From Podospora pseudoanserina (taxonomy: Eukaryota; Ascomycota; Sordariomycetes; Sordariales; Podosporaceae), in the NCBI RefSeq assembly GCF_035222485.1, contig NC_085924.1, positions 744,001 through 808,000 of the forward strand: a stretch of DNA of 64,000 bases, in the 5' to 3' direction. Below are positions 36,719 to 49,000 of the stretch, piece by piece. The position numbers and the translations under genes are program-made. The notes under the pieces are model-generated. The model saw only the letters and a program-made list of their open reading frames with translations. It did no database searches and was not told where the DNA came from. Numbering within the stretch: position 1 is the stretch's first letter; each line of letters begins with the position of its first letter.

Positions 36719-38309
36719 GGCGGGCTGTTCTTCTTCAATGGATGGTGATGTGGTGGTAGAGTCGGAATCTAGCAGGCAGGATTTCAGCAAGTGTCTCCGG
36801 GGACTGTGGGCAAGCTGGTCGGTGTGGTTCGTAAGTCTGTCGGTCGAGAGGCAAGTCTTGCGTTTTTCTGAGCCTAGAGTTGAAGTTCGCTTGATTAGCT
36901 TCTGCAGCCAAGGCGGTTTCCAACGGCCCGTCATAGCAGCCAGTGTAGTGCGCCGTCTAAGGAACAGAAGCGCATCTGGGAGATTGGCCTTGGTGAGGCT
37001 GGAGGAGGGAATGCGAAGGAAGCAACATACGTGCGAGGGGTGAAGCAACAAAGCAAAAGCCAGCAGCTGTTTTCTTTGCGACTTGTTGGGTTTGGTGTCG
37101 AGACCGAGCTGGCTGTTGCGCGTGATTGGCTTCCAGAAGGAGAGCGAGGGGAAGCTCTTGCTCGGCGGGGGGCGATTGTTGCGAGGATGTTCGCCGAAAA
37201 GGATCGTCTGCGCGGTGGTTGTTGACAATTGCAGTTGTTGTGACTTGCCGCCCAAGATTTCTCGCTCAAGGCTGGCTCGCGGTGAGAAAGCGTGTCTGGG
37301 GCGCCCTGACCCTGTGCTCTTGGCTCTGCGGGACAGGTGTGGGTGTGGGGCCATTCGCTGTCACGGACAGTTGCCCTATGGATGCAGATAAACACCACAA
37401 TGAATAAGGAATGCTCTGATGGAGTTTGGGTACAAGTAGGGAGTCTCTTGATCCCTTGATTATTCTATGTGCGCATATGCACCGCCTCTCCAGTTGTTGG
37501 TAATTTCCTCTTGTCTTTCTCTGAGGGCGGGGGATGCTGACTGGACCCTTCTTTCCACTGACAGACTTCGCTCTGGCAATTGTTGACATGGGGAATTGCT
37601 GCAGAAACCAAACCACAGTGTGGCTGAGGTGATGTCACTGGCTGAGGCTTGACACGGCTGGCAACCTCCTGTGGCAGCTGTCGTGGCCCGATCTCTCTCT
37701 ATCTTGGCAGGCCTGGCAGCAAGCATGGGAATTGGATGGCCAGCGACAGCAAATGCCACCCACCACAGATTGCGAGCTTGCTTTCGAGTTTCAAGTGTTG
37801 TTCTGCCCCGCTGGATGCCCGCCATAGAGGGACCATGAGATCCATTTCCCACGGCAACACCGCCTCCATCCAGAACTCCCTTCTTCAGCCCTGAGTTGAT
37901 ATCCGTGTCTGGAAGCCCAACCACAAACCCTGGACACCTCGCCTTCCCCAGTACCCCAGGTCCACTTTTCACGACCCCTCCAACCATCCACCCAATCCAT
38001 CCGCGCGTGCATCTGAGGATTGGGATTGAAACAGACATTCGACGAAACCTTCTCGAACAAAGCGCCACCCCTTTCCCGACGCTGTTGTTTGTCACCAACA
38101 ATCTTCCGCCATCCTTCCATGCCCACCCGGAATCCACCTCAAAGAATACCTCACCTCTTGACACCGATTTCAACCCAACGGCCGCCGCCGAGACGAGAAG
38201 GTTCCCGACCGCTGATTTCAGGCCGATAAATTTCCCCGCAATTTCCTGTCTCCCGCTCTAGCAGAACGGCACGGCCCGGGGGCTCCAGGTTGCCCTCCGA
38301 GTCTCCGCG
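36719..38309. promoter_or_regulatory. Divergent promoter region between Stu2 and LIS1 genes
   Basis: 1.6 kb separate the start codons of the two head-to-head cytoskeletal genes. Several overlapping open frames here (for example on the minus strand around 37.5-38.2 kb) lack family features and good splice structure, and I read them as chance. No specific site was recognised. Confidence 0.5.
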
Positions 38310-39852
38310 ATGAATACAAACATCCTGACCACCCGTCAGGCTGAGGAGCTGTAGGTTTCCTGTCGTGTGATCACGTCCACAGCGGGCGGGGTTGGGTCTT
38401 GACGAAGCCGAGGCAGGCAGGGACTGACAGCGATGCAGACACAAAGCCATCATCGCCTACCTTACTGCCAACAACCTTTCGAATACCGCGTCGGCCCTGC
38501 GATCAGAGCTCAACCTTGGGGAGGATGTGTTTGATCCAGCAACCGCAAAGAAGTATGAGGGGCTGCTAGAAAAGAAATGGACGAGTGTCGTGCGGTTACA
38601 AAAGAAGGTCAGTCGCGTGGTCGGTTTCTGTGTTTGTCGGCCTGTCCATCTGACATTCTTTCCCAGATCATGGATCTCGAGTCCCGGAATAGCACTTTGC
38701 AATCAGAGCTCGAAAACAGCACCCCCACGTCCCGACAAAATAAAGATCCAGTAGCCTGGCTGCCCAAATCTCCAGCCCGCCACACGCTGCAATCCCACCG
38801 AAATCCAATCACATGCGTCGCCTTCCACCCAGTATTCTCATCACTGGCTTCTGGCTCGGAGGACCAAACCATCAAAATTTGGGACTGGGAGCTGGGCGAG
38901 CTCGAAAGGACGATCAAAGGCCATACCAAAGCTGTGCTCGATGTCGATTTCGGCGGACCTAGGGGAAACACCTTGCTTGCTTCGTGCAGCTCAGACTTGA
39001 CCATCAAGCTCTGGGACCCATCAGACGACTACAAGAATATCCGAACGCTCCCTGGTCACGACCACAGCGTCAGCGCAGTTCGATTCATCCCGTCAGGGGT
39101 AGCAGGTGGTACCGGCAACCTCCTTGTCAGCGCGAGTCGAGACAAGACGTTGAGGATATGGGATGTGAGCACAGGCTATTGCGTAAAGACTCTTCGAGGA
39201 CACGCCGAATGGGTCCGTGATGTCTGCCCATCCATTGACGGGAGGTTCATCTTGTCGACGAGTGACGATTATACCGGCCGGTTGTGGGACGTCTCGATAC
39301 CGAACCCGGAGCCGAAGACCACACTGATCGGACACGAGCACGTTGTGTTATGTTGCGCCATTGCTCCTGCGGCTGCTTATCCACATCTTGCCGCCATGGC
39401 AGGGATCAAGAAGCCACCAGCAACGAGTGCCGTAGAGTTCATGGCGACCGGCTCAAGAGACAAAACGATTCGGCTGTGGGATGCGAGAGGGACGTGTATC
39501 AAGATATTGGTGGGCCACGACAACTGGGTGCGGGGCCTTGTCTTCCACCCTGGTGGAAAGTACTTGTTGTCCGTGGCTGATGATTATACGTTGCGGTGCT
39601 GGGATCTGACCCAGGAGGGTAGATGTGTCAAGACAATAGGGGACGCACACGGGCATTTCGTGCAGTGTATCCGGTGGGCGCCTTCGATCGTCAAGGATGT
39701 CCCGGCAGTCAATGGTGAGGGCGCCAATGGTGAATCGAACGGGACACCAAGGAAAAGCAGCGGGGGCTGCCGGTGCGGGTGGTGAGGGGCAGATTCGGTG
39801 TGTCATTGCGACAGGGAGTGTTGATTTGAACGTGAGGATTTTTGCCAACTGA
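38310..39852 (+). CDS. nudF: LIS1/NudF/Pac1 dynein regulator
   Basis: Exons 38310-38350, 38439-38607, 38667-39714 and 39761-39852 give 449 residues. Order of parts: LisH dimerisation motif (about 8-40, [14 protein letters not shown]), a short coiled coil (about 60-85), and seven WD40 repeats with the expected W-D ends ([46 protein letters not shown], last strand VRIFAN). LIS1 binds dynein with NudE and tunes its motor activity, and is needed for nuclear distribution along hyphae. The last intron, 39715-39760, is inferred: without it the frame ends early at TGA 39783. With this 46-nt GT..AG segment removed, the standard RIFAN terminus is restored. A one-base error in the A4 run near 39753 would have the same effect. 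Confidence 0.93.
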
Positions 39853-40419
39853 ACCTACAGGAGGGGTACTCAAACATCAGCCACATTGCACACAAAGACA
39901 AGCTCGGTATTTAATAAGAGAAAAGCCAAGGAAGAGGAGTTGGTGGAGCGATTTATAGCTTATCATGCAAATCATGCAAGCCGCCAGCGTCTGTCAATGG
40001 CAGGAGGGGCAAGTCGAGGATCGAGGTCTAAGAGACAAAAGGGAATCCTGTCAGTCGCTACAAACGGTAATTGGCTGCATATAATCAACATGTCCGAAAA
40101 ACTTCTTGGTCGGTACGGGGGATCTTCAAGATGAGACGGTGTGCCTGTAAGAGGAAAAAGTTGCAACAATCAATGTTCACTTTGCGGAGGTGTGTGGTAC
40201 AACTTTTGATGACTGATGAGCCAAAGAATTGGGCGTGAGAGGGGGGGATAATCTCGAACGTCGTGGGTCTTTTCTCGCTGGGAACAAGATGTTGTTGAAC
40301 AGAAGTTAGATAGATACCCCCCAAAGTTGAACGATTTATGATTTGTGTGTTGTCGAGCTATCCGGTATGTTTGTGGTGAGTAGGCACAACGCCTTGCAGA
40401 ATCAAAATGGGGGCTTTAC
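39853..40419. other. Intergenic, no gene seen
   Basis: 567 bp between the 3' ends of two convergent genes (LIS1 and the disrupted gene). Nothing recognised beyond probable 3' untranslated sequence. Confidence 0.5.
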
Positions 40420-41269
40420 TTAGAAACCCCTCATGCCTCCCCTACGGGGTACGAACTGCTTTCCACCTCGGTCGAGAATCTCGATAACAGTCATCCAAGG
40501 CTGGTCATGGGGTGTTTGGACGACGTGAGTTTTGATTTGGACGCATTGCTGGTTGGCATAGTAGGGAGAACAGGTTGATACCAAGCCCGTGAGGCTAAGT
40601 GGAAACAATTGACTGCAGGTAGAAGTGTTAGATTTCTTTCCGCATGATCTGTGACAAAGGATTCAAACTCTTACCGATTGTCCCTGCGAATGAAGCAGTC
40701 CTCAACTAGGGGGTGGCTTCCTCTGACAATTTGTTGAAACTTGACGTCAATCTCGTCTTTGCGTCGCATATATTGCTTCTGCATCTTGCTCCAGGAGATG
40801 CAATCCGGAGTATGACGGCAGACCTCAGAGTTGGGGTGCTGCAACTTGTGAAACTGGCGATAAATGGCGTCCGGCAAGCGGTGGCCGATAATGGAGTGAA
40901 TCCTGTGCTTCCACTCCGAGCAAAGATAGACGTCCTCCCGGCGTTTCACATCGGTCTTGGCTTGATAACATTGAGTCATGTGCCATCGACCCAGGACCTC
41001 CACAAGTCAGTCCTCGCGAGTGTCGTCGAGCTGATCGTGCCACTCCTTCAGGGCAGCTATGTCTCGGGTGTGATCTTGGGGCTCCTGTCTTCCAACTCGA
41101 TCGTGATACCGCCGTCATTGTGGCTCTCAGAGTCGAAGAGTGGCTTTCTGAAATAATCAGTGGTTTGTTTCTGCGGTCGATCATACTTGTTTTCTTCGTT
41201 CAGCCACTTCCCACGAGCCCAAGCATTGCTGGCTCGCACGGCGGCCGTAAAGGCTTTGTGGTCCTGCAT
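40420..41269 (-). pseudogene. Disrupted gene of unknown family
   Basis: From ATG 41269 a coding-looking frame runs about 70 codons and ends at TAG. The next frame then carries coding-quality sequence (DIAALKEWHDQLDDTRED), meets an in-frame TGA at 41009-41007, and continues as VEVLGRWHMTQCYQAKTDVKRRE for about 110 codons. A good intron (donor near 40674, acceptor near 40609) leads to a final exon ending at TAA 40420. The middle has several charged and Trp/His/Cys residues but no family I know. A frameshift plus a nonsense codon indicate inactivation. Otherwise, an unusual long intron between about 41190 and 40998, using the CTGAC as branch point, could bypass both breaks. I favour a recent pseudogene. 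Confidence 0.45.
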
Positions 41270-41572
41270 CCCGTCAGGTTTGTTGTGTAGAATTCAAGGA
41301 GATAATGTACACCAAAAGAAGAGTAACAGATGACAGTCGGTCGAAGGTTTTCAATTTTCCAAGGTGGAATATTGGCAAGAGATTTGTGGCCAGCAAGACC
41401 TTAACTAGGTGGAAACCCCCTAGACCAACCTACATCGTTCCTTCCCTCTGCTGCTTACTTGGTAAAAATCACTATATACTATCCCTCACACCGCCCCAAG
41501 ATACCTCAGCCTGAGGATCGGCCCCTTTTAGGACCGACCCACCCCCTGAAGCTCCTCATTAGGGAACTGGAC

Positions 41573-42278
41573 CTATTGAACCAACCTCCACTGCTCCCCA
41601 TCATCTCTCTTCTCCTTCCCCTTAACCGGCACCCAAAGCCACAACACCTGCAAATGCCCCGGCGTGATCCCCATCTGATGGGCTCCCCAAAAGAACTGCC
41701 ACACTGGCTGCACAGCTTTCGTCTTGCCCACCTCCTGAACCGAGAAACTGTCCCCGCTATCGTCATCATTTTCCGGAGCATCCGGGATGTCGTAGTAGCA
41801 CCCCAGGTTCCCGTTGCAGAGGTATGGGTGTTTGAATCCTTGCTATTTCACGTACACCCAAAAATCAACATCGGTCTCCTAAAATTGAAAAAAGAGGTGA
41901 CATGGTACTCACGATAGTATAATACCTCTCCCCATCAATCCCGGCCTTGGCCTCCTCGAGGCAGTGCCACGCGTACGTGTTCTTGCCGTAGTAGCTGTCC
42001 TTGTTGTTGGGCATGCTCTTGTCGTTGAACGTACAGACGCCCCTTGACGAGACGAGCATGTAGGGGTAGCTTTCCGTCCGCGTGAATGTGGCGCAGTTGG
42101 ATTTGGACAGCAATCCCGACGCGGTCAGACAGCCGATGGTGTCTGTTGCCGGGTCGGCCGAGACGTAGGAGCTCGAGTTGAGGACGTGGATTTGGCCTTG
42201 GCCGACAAAGTCGTCTATTACGTTTGGGGATGCGAGTGCTGCTCCTAAGAGGAGGAAGATTGGTGATGAGGTTCTCAT
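41573..42278 (-). CDS. Secreted protein of unknown function
   Basis: Exon 1 is 42278-41913, the intron 41912-41843 (70 bp), and exon 2 is 41842-41573; 211 residues. A signal peptide is clear (MRTSSPIFLLLGAALASP). The mature chain has several cysteines (IGCLTASG, NCATF, GVCTFND, WHCLEE, LCNGNLGCYYD) likely disulfide-bonded, a conserved-looking YGKNTYAWHC segment and a polar C-terminus. I do not recognise the family. The intron is supported because removing it joins YYTI to QGFKHPYLCNGNLGCYYD in frame, and the reading ends at a clean stop. It is expressed on the same strand as the disrupted gene to its left, but no link is evident. Confidence 0.78.
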
Positions 42279-43354
42279 TGTGTTGTTGATTTGTGGTTGG
42301 GGTGAAAAAATGATTCTTGTGAAGAGGCTGTTATTGGTGAGATGCGAAAAGTGATGACGAGGCTCAAGAAAGGCGGGGGATCACATGGCCCTTTTATTCA
42401 GATCTGATCTCGAAGGATTTCTCGGCTGCGGGAGCACGAGATCATAGATCATCTATGTTGGTGCCAAAGGGAGGTGTGATTCGGACTGACAAAAACCGGG
42501 GATAATTCCTCCATGACCGTTTCCCAGTTCCCATCAATATGGGGCCAAACACAACCTCATCGCATGTGTCAGACATCTATAAGCCTTTTTCGCTCTGCTA
42601 TAGCTGTAGGGAATTTTCATCACCAAACCCAGTCGCGTCCAGACTTTTCCCTTCAGCGCGACGTCAAAAGGGCCCTGAGCTAGACCCAAGAAACATTTAA
42701 AGTCGGTTCTGCCCAGTCGCCATGGTCGATCAGATATTACCTGCCAGACCTTGACAGATGCAAACTACTATGACAACCCCAGTCTTGGACATGACCATGG
42801 GCAAAAGCCGAAAGTGACCAAGTGACTAATGCATGACTGTGGTAGGTACAGGTCTACAGCAGCCGACCGTTGCGCCGCTTTTCCCCGGATCGTCGCAGTA
42901 AACGGTCCTGAAGACAGGCTGACAGCTCGAGTTGGCTGGGCCGAGCACACCTTCCCCAACGGGCCGCCCATACAAAACGACAAACACCCCAGACCCTCTT
43001 TCCGGTTGAAGTGAGCGGTTGAATGGCCGCGCTGGACGTCTTGATTAAATTAAATACACTCCAACTCTGCAGCTCGTTTATCTACAGCGAACGCGGGGTA
43101 CGGTCATGTTTCCTCTTTGATGGCAGGGGTTCGATTCCTGAGCGCGGTACTTGGTTATTGCTCTCGGATTTGTCATGATTAGACGTCCAAGAAAATCTAA
43201 AGTGCTGACGTGTGTGTCCATGAAACCTCTTTTGCTCTGAAAAGCTTGTTTCCGCACCTGCTTGATTTGGGGGTTTCCTTTCAGGGGTACATTGAAGGTA
43301 TAATTGACGGATTAGGGCCCTTTCCGGGAACTCGGATTCTGCTGTTGCTTTTTC
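42279..43354. other. Intergenic with a tRNA-like T-arm fragment
   Basis: About 1.1 kb. It contains the promoter of the secreted protein at its left end. Near 43124-43147 lies a T-arm-like hairpin (CAGGG-GTTCGAT-TCCTG) followed by AGCGCGG, and the complementary CCGCGCT occurs at 43027-43033. No D arm or anticodon arm fits between, so I do not call a tRNA. Confidence 0.4.
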
Positions 43355-44327
43355 TTACCAGCTTTTGACCTGCCAGATGCCCAGATGATCAGTTCCTTCT
43401 CCTTGCGGATACGTCCGAGAAGGCCTGATGCGGGCCACTCGCTCCAGCGGTCCCTTGTTGGGCCGTTGCAGGGCCGATTGGGCTGCTTCGTCATTATCAA
43501 AAACCCCGGTCCCACCGCCAGCCAACACATCGTAATAGATTCCTTCTCTCAAGGCCCATGGTGGACCAGGAAGCTTGAGGTCTTTGTAGAGGGGAAATTC
43601 GAGGCAAACCAGCTTTGCAGGTTGAGGTCCGAGCAATTCTCCCATTCGACGGCCCCAGTCTCGACGCATCTCCGGGAGGAGAGCACATAAGAACTGGCCG
43701 GTCAGCACAGACCCGAGCGGACATGGCATGCCAAAAGCAGCAGACTTACAGTGTAATCATAGATAAGATCAAAACCCTCAAAGGTCTCCCCCTCGCGCAC
43801 ACACTTGCCCTCCCAGTCGCGCTTGAAAAAGTCACCAGCCATAAACGTTACCTCTCCCCGCTGATCCTTCGGGTACTTTTCTCGATTCCCCTCTCCATAG
43901 TTGTGTGCAAGGGGTGCATCTAGTTGCTTCGCGGCATAAGCCCTCGCAGTCTCGACACCTGTCGGTGAGACGTCAAGCCCATACACATCGAACCCATGCA
44001 GGGCCAGCATCACGACGTCATAGCCTTTTCCGCAGCCCTACAATGATTGTTAACATCTCATGGCGCCATTCTGTGAAAGCCGAGTAAACATACCGGCACC
44101 AACGCCTTTGGCCTCCTTCGCTCACGCGACGGCCATGGAGCAGACTCGATCAAGTCAATAAGGGCAGGCGATGGCTTCCCCCTGTCCCAGAGATCGTTCT
44201 GCTGCGAGTCCCACAACGCCGACCACCCACTGGTCTGGGCGTCTCGGGTTGTGTGATTCGCCTGAAAATGCTTGATGAGCTTAGTGGGAACAAATGGTTC
44301 CCCGGAGTTTGGTGTGTTAGAAGTCAT
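43355..44327 (-). CDS. TPMT-like thiol/halide methyltransferase
   Basis: Exons 44327-44094, 44037-43750 and 43693-43355 give 286 residues; the frame is open upstream, but ATG 44327 gives the usual N-terminus. The fold is a small Rossmann-type SAM methyltransferase. WSALWDSQQNDLWDRGKPSPAL is the typical opening of fungal TPMT-family members; motif I is VPGCGKGYDV (from residue 77), followed by VYGLDVSPTGVE and, after it, FDLIYDYTFLCALLPEMR. This family methylates small thiols or halides (methyl halide/thiol methyltransferases, thiopurine methyltransferase). No signal peptide, so cytosolic. It could detoxify thiols or sulfide or make volatile methyl compounds; the substrate is not readable. The three exons join in phase with good splice sites. 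Confidence 0.9.
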
Positions 44328-45033
44328 GGTTTCGATTTCTGGTTCGTGGTCAGGGCAAGCAACACAATCAAAGGCAAAGGCGCAGGACAAAAAGACAACC
44401 CCTCTCAAATTATTCACAGGTTCACCGGAATACTTGCCCAAAAGTGGAGCCTAGCAACCGTGTCATGCCAAGCTGGGTTACATAAGCCATCTCCTTCTCC
44501 CCCTTTTCTACCCCTGAGATAATTGTTAGAGTCAGTGCTAGAACAAAAAGTCAACATGGGAGGGTTGGTGCAAGATGATAGCAAGCATTATATCAGCCAC
44601 GAAGATTGACGATCGCCGTACCTAGTCGATTACCGAGCCAGCAACCGAAACATGGAGAAGCTCACTGCCCCCGCATCGACAACCTCCACGCCTACTCCAA
44701 ACGGAATATTGGAGACCGGCCCTTGAGGTGAAATCACTATACCAATTTAGCCTCGACCGAACTGCAGCCTCGCTCACCAGCAATTCTGTTTCGAAATCAT
44801 GAAGGCCAAGCCAGACTTTGCTGCGTTCATGTCTCCACGCCCGTATGAGGCTATATATCGAAAGGCCTATTTACCTTACCACCCGGCTCAAATCCGACCA
44901 TGCGGCTCTCACCCACGGCAATCTCACATCTTCACATCCCAATGTTCATAAAACACCACCCTCTCACCCATCCCACCACCATGACCCTTTCAACCACCAC
45001 CGATCAACTACCAACAAACTCCCCCAGAGCATC
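44328..45033. promoter_or_regulatory. Divergent promoter region, methyltransferase and feruloyl esterase
   Basis: 706 bp between two divergent start codons, so both promoters must lie here. The sequence just before 45034 is rich in CACC/CATCCC, a pyrimidine-rich leader. No specific operator was identified. Confidence 0.45.
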
Positions 45034-45903
45034 ATGGCCAAACTCACCCTCCTCACCCTCCTAGGTCTGCTGACCCCAACAGCCCTCTCCCTCCGCCCCT
45101 CCCCAGGCTGCGGCAAAACCCCCGCCCTCGTAACCTCCTCCTCCACCACCACCCCCCTCCGAATAACCTCCAACAACAAACAACGCGAATTCTTCGTTCG
45201 CCTCCCCCAAAACTACAACTCCTCGACCCCCCACCGCCTAATCTTCACCCTCCACGCCCTAGGCGGCACAGCCCAGCAAGTCATCGCCGGCCAAGGGGGC
45301 TACCTCCCCTACTACGGCCTCCCCCCCCTAGCCAACTCCTCCACCATCCCAACAGTCTTCGTAATCCCCAACGGCCTCAACAACGGCTGGCAAAACTCCA
45401 ACGGCGAGGACGTCACCTTCCTCCGCTCCGTCCTCTCCACCGTCGAGTCAGACCTCTGCGTCGACCAGGACCTCCGCTTCTCCACCGGCTTCTCCTACGG
45501 CGCCGCAATGTCCTACTCGCTCGCCTGCTCGCTCGGGAGGGAGATCAGGGCCGTGGCCGCGCTGAGCGGGAACCCCCAGATCAGCGGGTGTGCCGCCGGC
45601 TCCGAGCCCGTCGCCTACTACGGCCAGCACGGGACGACGGACAACGTCTTGCCTCTGGCTCAGGCGAGGCAGATGAGGGATCGTTTCCTGAAAAATAACG
45701 GTTGCGCCGCCCAGGCTGAGCCGCCCGTCCCGGCGGCGGGAAGCCAGGGGAAGGTCAAGACGGTGTATACCGGTTGTTTGCCCGACAAGCCCGTCACGTT
45801 TGTCGTTTTTGACGGGGGCCATGTTCCCACCCCCAGGGAGACAGGCGAGAGCGAGACTTTTGCGCACAAGGAGACTTGGGAGTTCTTTAGTCAGTTTACC
45901 TGA
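45034..45903 (+). CDS. Secreted feruloyl esterase (type D/FaeD-like)
   Basis: Single exon, 289 residues; ATG 45034 begins a good signal peptide (AKLTLLTLLGLLTPTALS), so upstream in-frame codons are ignored. The alpha/beta-hydrolase triad is visible: Ser154 in GFSYGAA, Asp203 in HGTTDN and His263 in GGHVP. The oxyanion-side segment FTLHALGGTA and the CSLG/GCLPD cysteines match fungal single-domain feruloyl esterases of about 290 residues such as Neurospora FAE-1. The enzyme cleaves ferulate or p-coumarate esters from arabinoxylan and pectin outside the cell. No carbohydrate-binding module. Codon use is strikingly C-ending in the first two thirds. The beta-xylosidase and exo-arabinanase 12-15 kb away act on the same material. 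Confidence 0.88.
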   Translation: MAKLTLLTLLGLLTPTALSLRPSPGCGKTPALVTSSSTTTPLRITSNNKQREFFVRLPQNYNSSTPHRLIFTLHALGGTAQQVIAGQGGYLPYYGLPPLANSSTIPTVFVIPNGLNNGWQNSNGEDVTFLRSVLSTVESDLCVDQDLRFSTGFSYGAAMSYSLACSLGREIRAVAALSGNPQISGCAAGSEPVAYYGQHGTTDNVLPLAQARQMRDRFLKNNGCAAQAEPPVPAAGSQGKVKTVYTGCLPDKPVTFVVFDGGHVPTPRETGESETFAHKETWEFFSQFT

Positions 45904-46075
45904 GACCGTCAAGTGGGTAACAGCAGAGAGGTCATCAATGCATACCAAGTTTTTTAGTTTCAAGTATTTTCATGTTCTCATTACTACTCTGCTAGGAAAA
46001 CGTACAAAGGCCTAAAATGAACCCATGAATCATCATCCTCAACAATCCGTCCCCACACCCTCCTGATACACACCC

Positions 46076-49000
46076 TTAAAACCTATCAACCCCAGTAACC
46101 CTGTTCACAGCCTCCTTCACATACCCACTAATATCGTTATCCCTCCCACAATGCTCACACTTATGCATAACCTTCCCCTGCGGCACATTTACATTGCCAG
46201 TCCCAACACCACCAACATTCCCATTGCCAGTACCCGAACTCGCAGCCCAGGCTCCAGTAGCAGCAGCAAGAGCAGGGCTCACAAACTTATTTTGCCCAGT
46301 CATATACTGCTCAGACTGCACGGGCTGCATACCCCTCGTCTTCAAGTCGCTGTTGTTGTTGTTGTTGTTGTTGTTGTTGCTGTCTCGCGGAACTGAAGAT
46401 CTGTAAGCATTGGGCATCACCTCAGGGTTCATTTCCATAGAATGATCAGCAGGGCGGGAGACAGACTCTCTATACGCCTCAGGCATCACCTCGGGGCTCA
46501 TTCCCTGCTGCTCATGCGGCTTGGTCACCGACTCCCGGTAGGTATCTGGCATGACTTCTGGGCTCATGCCCTTGGCCGTGCTGGGGAAAGAAGTATACCG
46601 GAGAGTGGCCGATTCGCCGGCGGCGGGGGGAGGGTTGGTAGCCTTGCCGGTCTCGGGAGCAGCGTGTACCGGAGGCGAGATAACCGTGTGGTGAGACGAC
46701 GGGTGCGCGTTGGTTGGGCTGGAGGATGAGGCCGGAAGAGGCAGGTCCTTCAAATGGCTATCGCGAGTGTCTATGTTGGAAGGCTGGCTTCGGTGATGCT
46801 GGGTGAAGGGAACACCAGTCGGCCCAGTGGGTGAAGACACGTTACGGCCGGACGACTGCTGGTCATGGGTTTGGACGGTGGGCTCCGTGGCGCGACGGGA
46901 GTTGTCCTTGGGCTTAATCTTGACGCCTGAGGGTGTTCCAGAGGGCAGCTTGTTGTATGGCCCAGAGTCGGTCCTGTTCTGCGAAGGACGGCTGGACCCA
47001 GAGGCGGCAAGATCGTGTGCTCTGCTACCCTCGGTGGGGCCAGCATCTCTTTTGATACCAGATTCAGTACCGGAGGGGAGATGTTTGTACTGGCCGGAAT
47101 CCTGAGTTAGATTCCCCTGGCGTGAGGTCTCAGTCGTCGAGCCGCGAGCCTTGTGTGCGGCCACGCCAGCAGCACCAGCGGCAGCGGCACCAGCGGCAGC
47201 AATGCCGGATGCATTGCCGGAAGAGAGATGGTTATAGTTGTCAGGCTCTTGATTTATCTGACCCTCGGTTGAGTGGCGAGCGGTGTTCGAGTTATCGGTA
47301 GACTGGTCACTCTTCACGCCAGATGTGGTGCCGGAAGCAAGATGGTTGTAAGCACCAGGCTCCTGCGTGATAACACCAGTCCGAGATCCATGAGGCTCGG
47401 ATTGACGGGCTGAGCCTAGAGCCACACCAGACGGAGTGCTAGACGAAAGATGGTTGTAGGCAGGCTCCTGAGTGGAGGATCCTGTGTGAGTATTGTTGGA
47501 CTCGGATGGATGGTTTGAGCTAAGCGGCCGACTAGAAGAGGCAAAGACATTGTAGTCACCAGGCGCGTTGGCCACTGGTCTGCTGGTATTGATGGACTCA
47601 TGTACAGCTGACCCACGAGGGCTGATGTTGGTCGAGTTTGACTGGACGCCAGAGGGCAGAGTGTTGTAAACCACGTTGGTGTCTGGGTGCTGGTTGGTGG
47701 CTGTGTTTGCCGTGGTAGAGTCCCTTGATTGCCTCATAGCAAGTGGGGCACCGCTGGCGGCCGCGCCAACCACGGCAGCGGGAACCCAGCTACGAGAGCC
47801 CTTCGGATCATCGCGAGGAGGGGAGGGCGGCTCTCTAGGATGCTCAAAAGGAGTGGAGGGGTCATCATGCTTGTGGGTAGCAAGTCCGACAGGAACAGCT
47901 GTGCCGGGAACTGGGTGGGCAGGATCGTGCTTGTGAGCAAGTTCAACAGCATCGAGGCCGACGGCAGATCCAACCCCTGAGCTTCTGGGCTGCCTAACTT
48001 GAGCTGTGTTGCTGGCGGGGGCTTGCGAAGCGAGCGGCTGGTTGGGGTGAGAAGAGAATGAAGGCTTCTCCTGCCGGGTGTTTTGGTCCTCAGTGACCTT
48101 GCCGTCCTTGTCCTTCTTGTGATGCAGCAGCCCAAACGCACCGGCACCAGCAGCGGCACCAGCAGCGGCCTTGGTACTGTTGTGATTCGAGTTATCAGTG
48201 TCAGTAGGGCTATCGGAAGATGCCCTGCGGTCCTTGGGCTCGCTCCTACTTCCCTTTCTAAGGCGGTTGCGAGTCTTTGTGGTACCCGTCGTGCTTCCAA
48301 CCAGAACAGGCTCTGGCTTGCGCTCAGCCTGCTGCGCGGGAGGCTCGTGGGTCGAGGTATCTTCCTGAAGCCTCTCCTCGTCCTTATGCCGGGTGAAGAT
48401 GCCAAGAACCTTGTGCTTCTTCTCGCCTTGGACGGATCGGCTCCGGCTCCTGTGCTTGTCGACAGACGAGTTGCGTCTATCATCCCGCGGCTTACGCGAA
48501 AGGAGCCCGCCGGCAGCACGAGTGCCCTGATCCTCACTACTGCTCCTCAAGTGCCTAGCCTGAGTCTCGGTGTGGGAATTCTGAGCATCCTTGTCGTTCC
48601 TATTCTTGTCCGCCATGCCGTAAGCCGCGGCACCGGCACCGAGGGCAGCGGTGCCTGCAAGAGCAGCGTTGCGGCTGTTCGATGTCGACGTAGCTTCATC
48701 GTCGCGCGCGTTCTTGGGAGACGACGAAAGCGGGAATGCTCGTTGGGTGGGGGACTGTCGGCTCACGCTGATCTCACGGTCGGTCGGGCCTGAGCCAGGC
48801 GCTGCAACAAAAGCATTGTCCCGCGAGACGCTGTGGGGGAGCGAAGAAGGTGGGACATTGGACCTGTCAGTTTCAGAGAATGTCTGCTTCTGCTGCCCTT
48901 CAGGAATCTCCGAAAGGGGGGCAGGAAGCACAGTACCGCCGGGGCCGCCAGCCGTGGCATTCCTGTCGCCGGTTGTGGCAGCCTGGCTGTGGCGCCTGCT

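Noticed and set aside
43027-43147. Possible tRNA (T-arm hairpin and complementary acceptor ends)
   Set aside because: The 7-base ends pair and a T arm is present, but the ~90 bases between contain no D arm or anticodon arm that folds. It is at best a decayed fragment.
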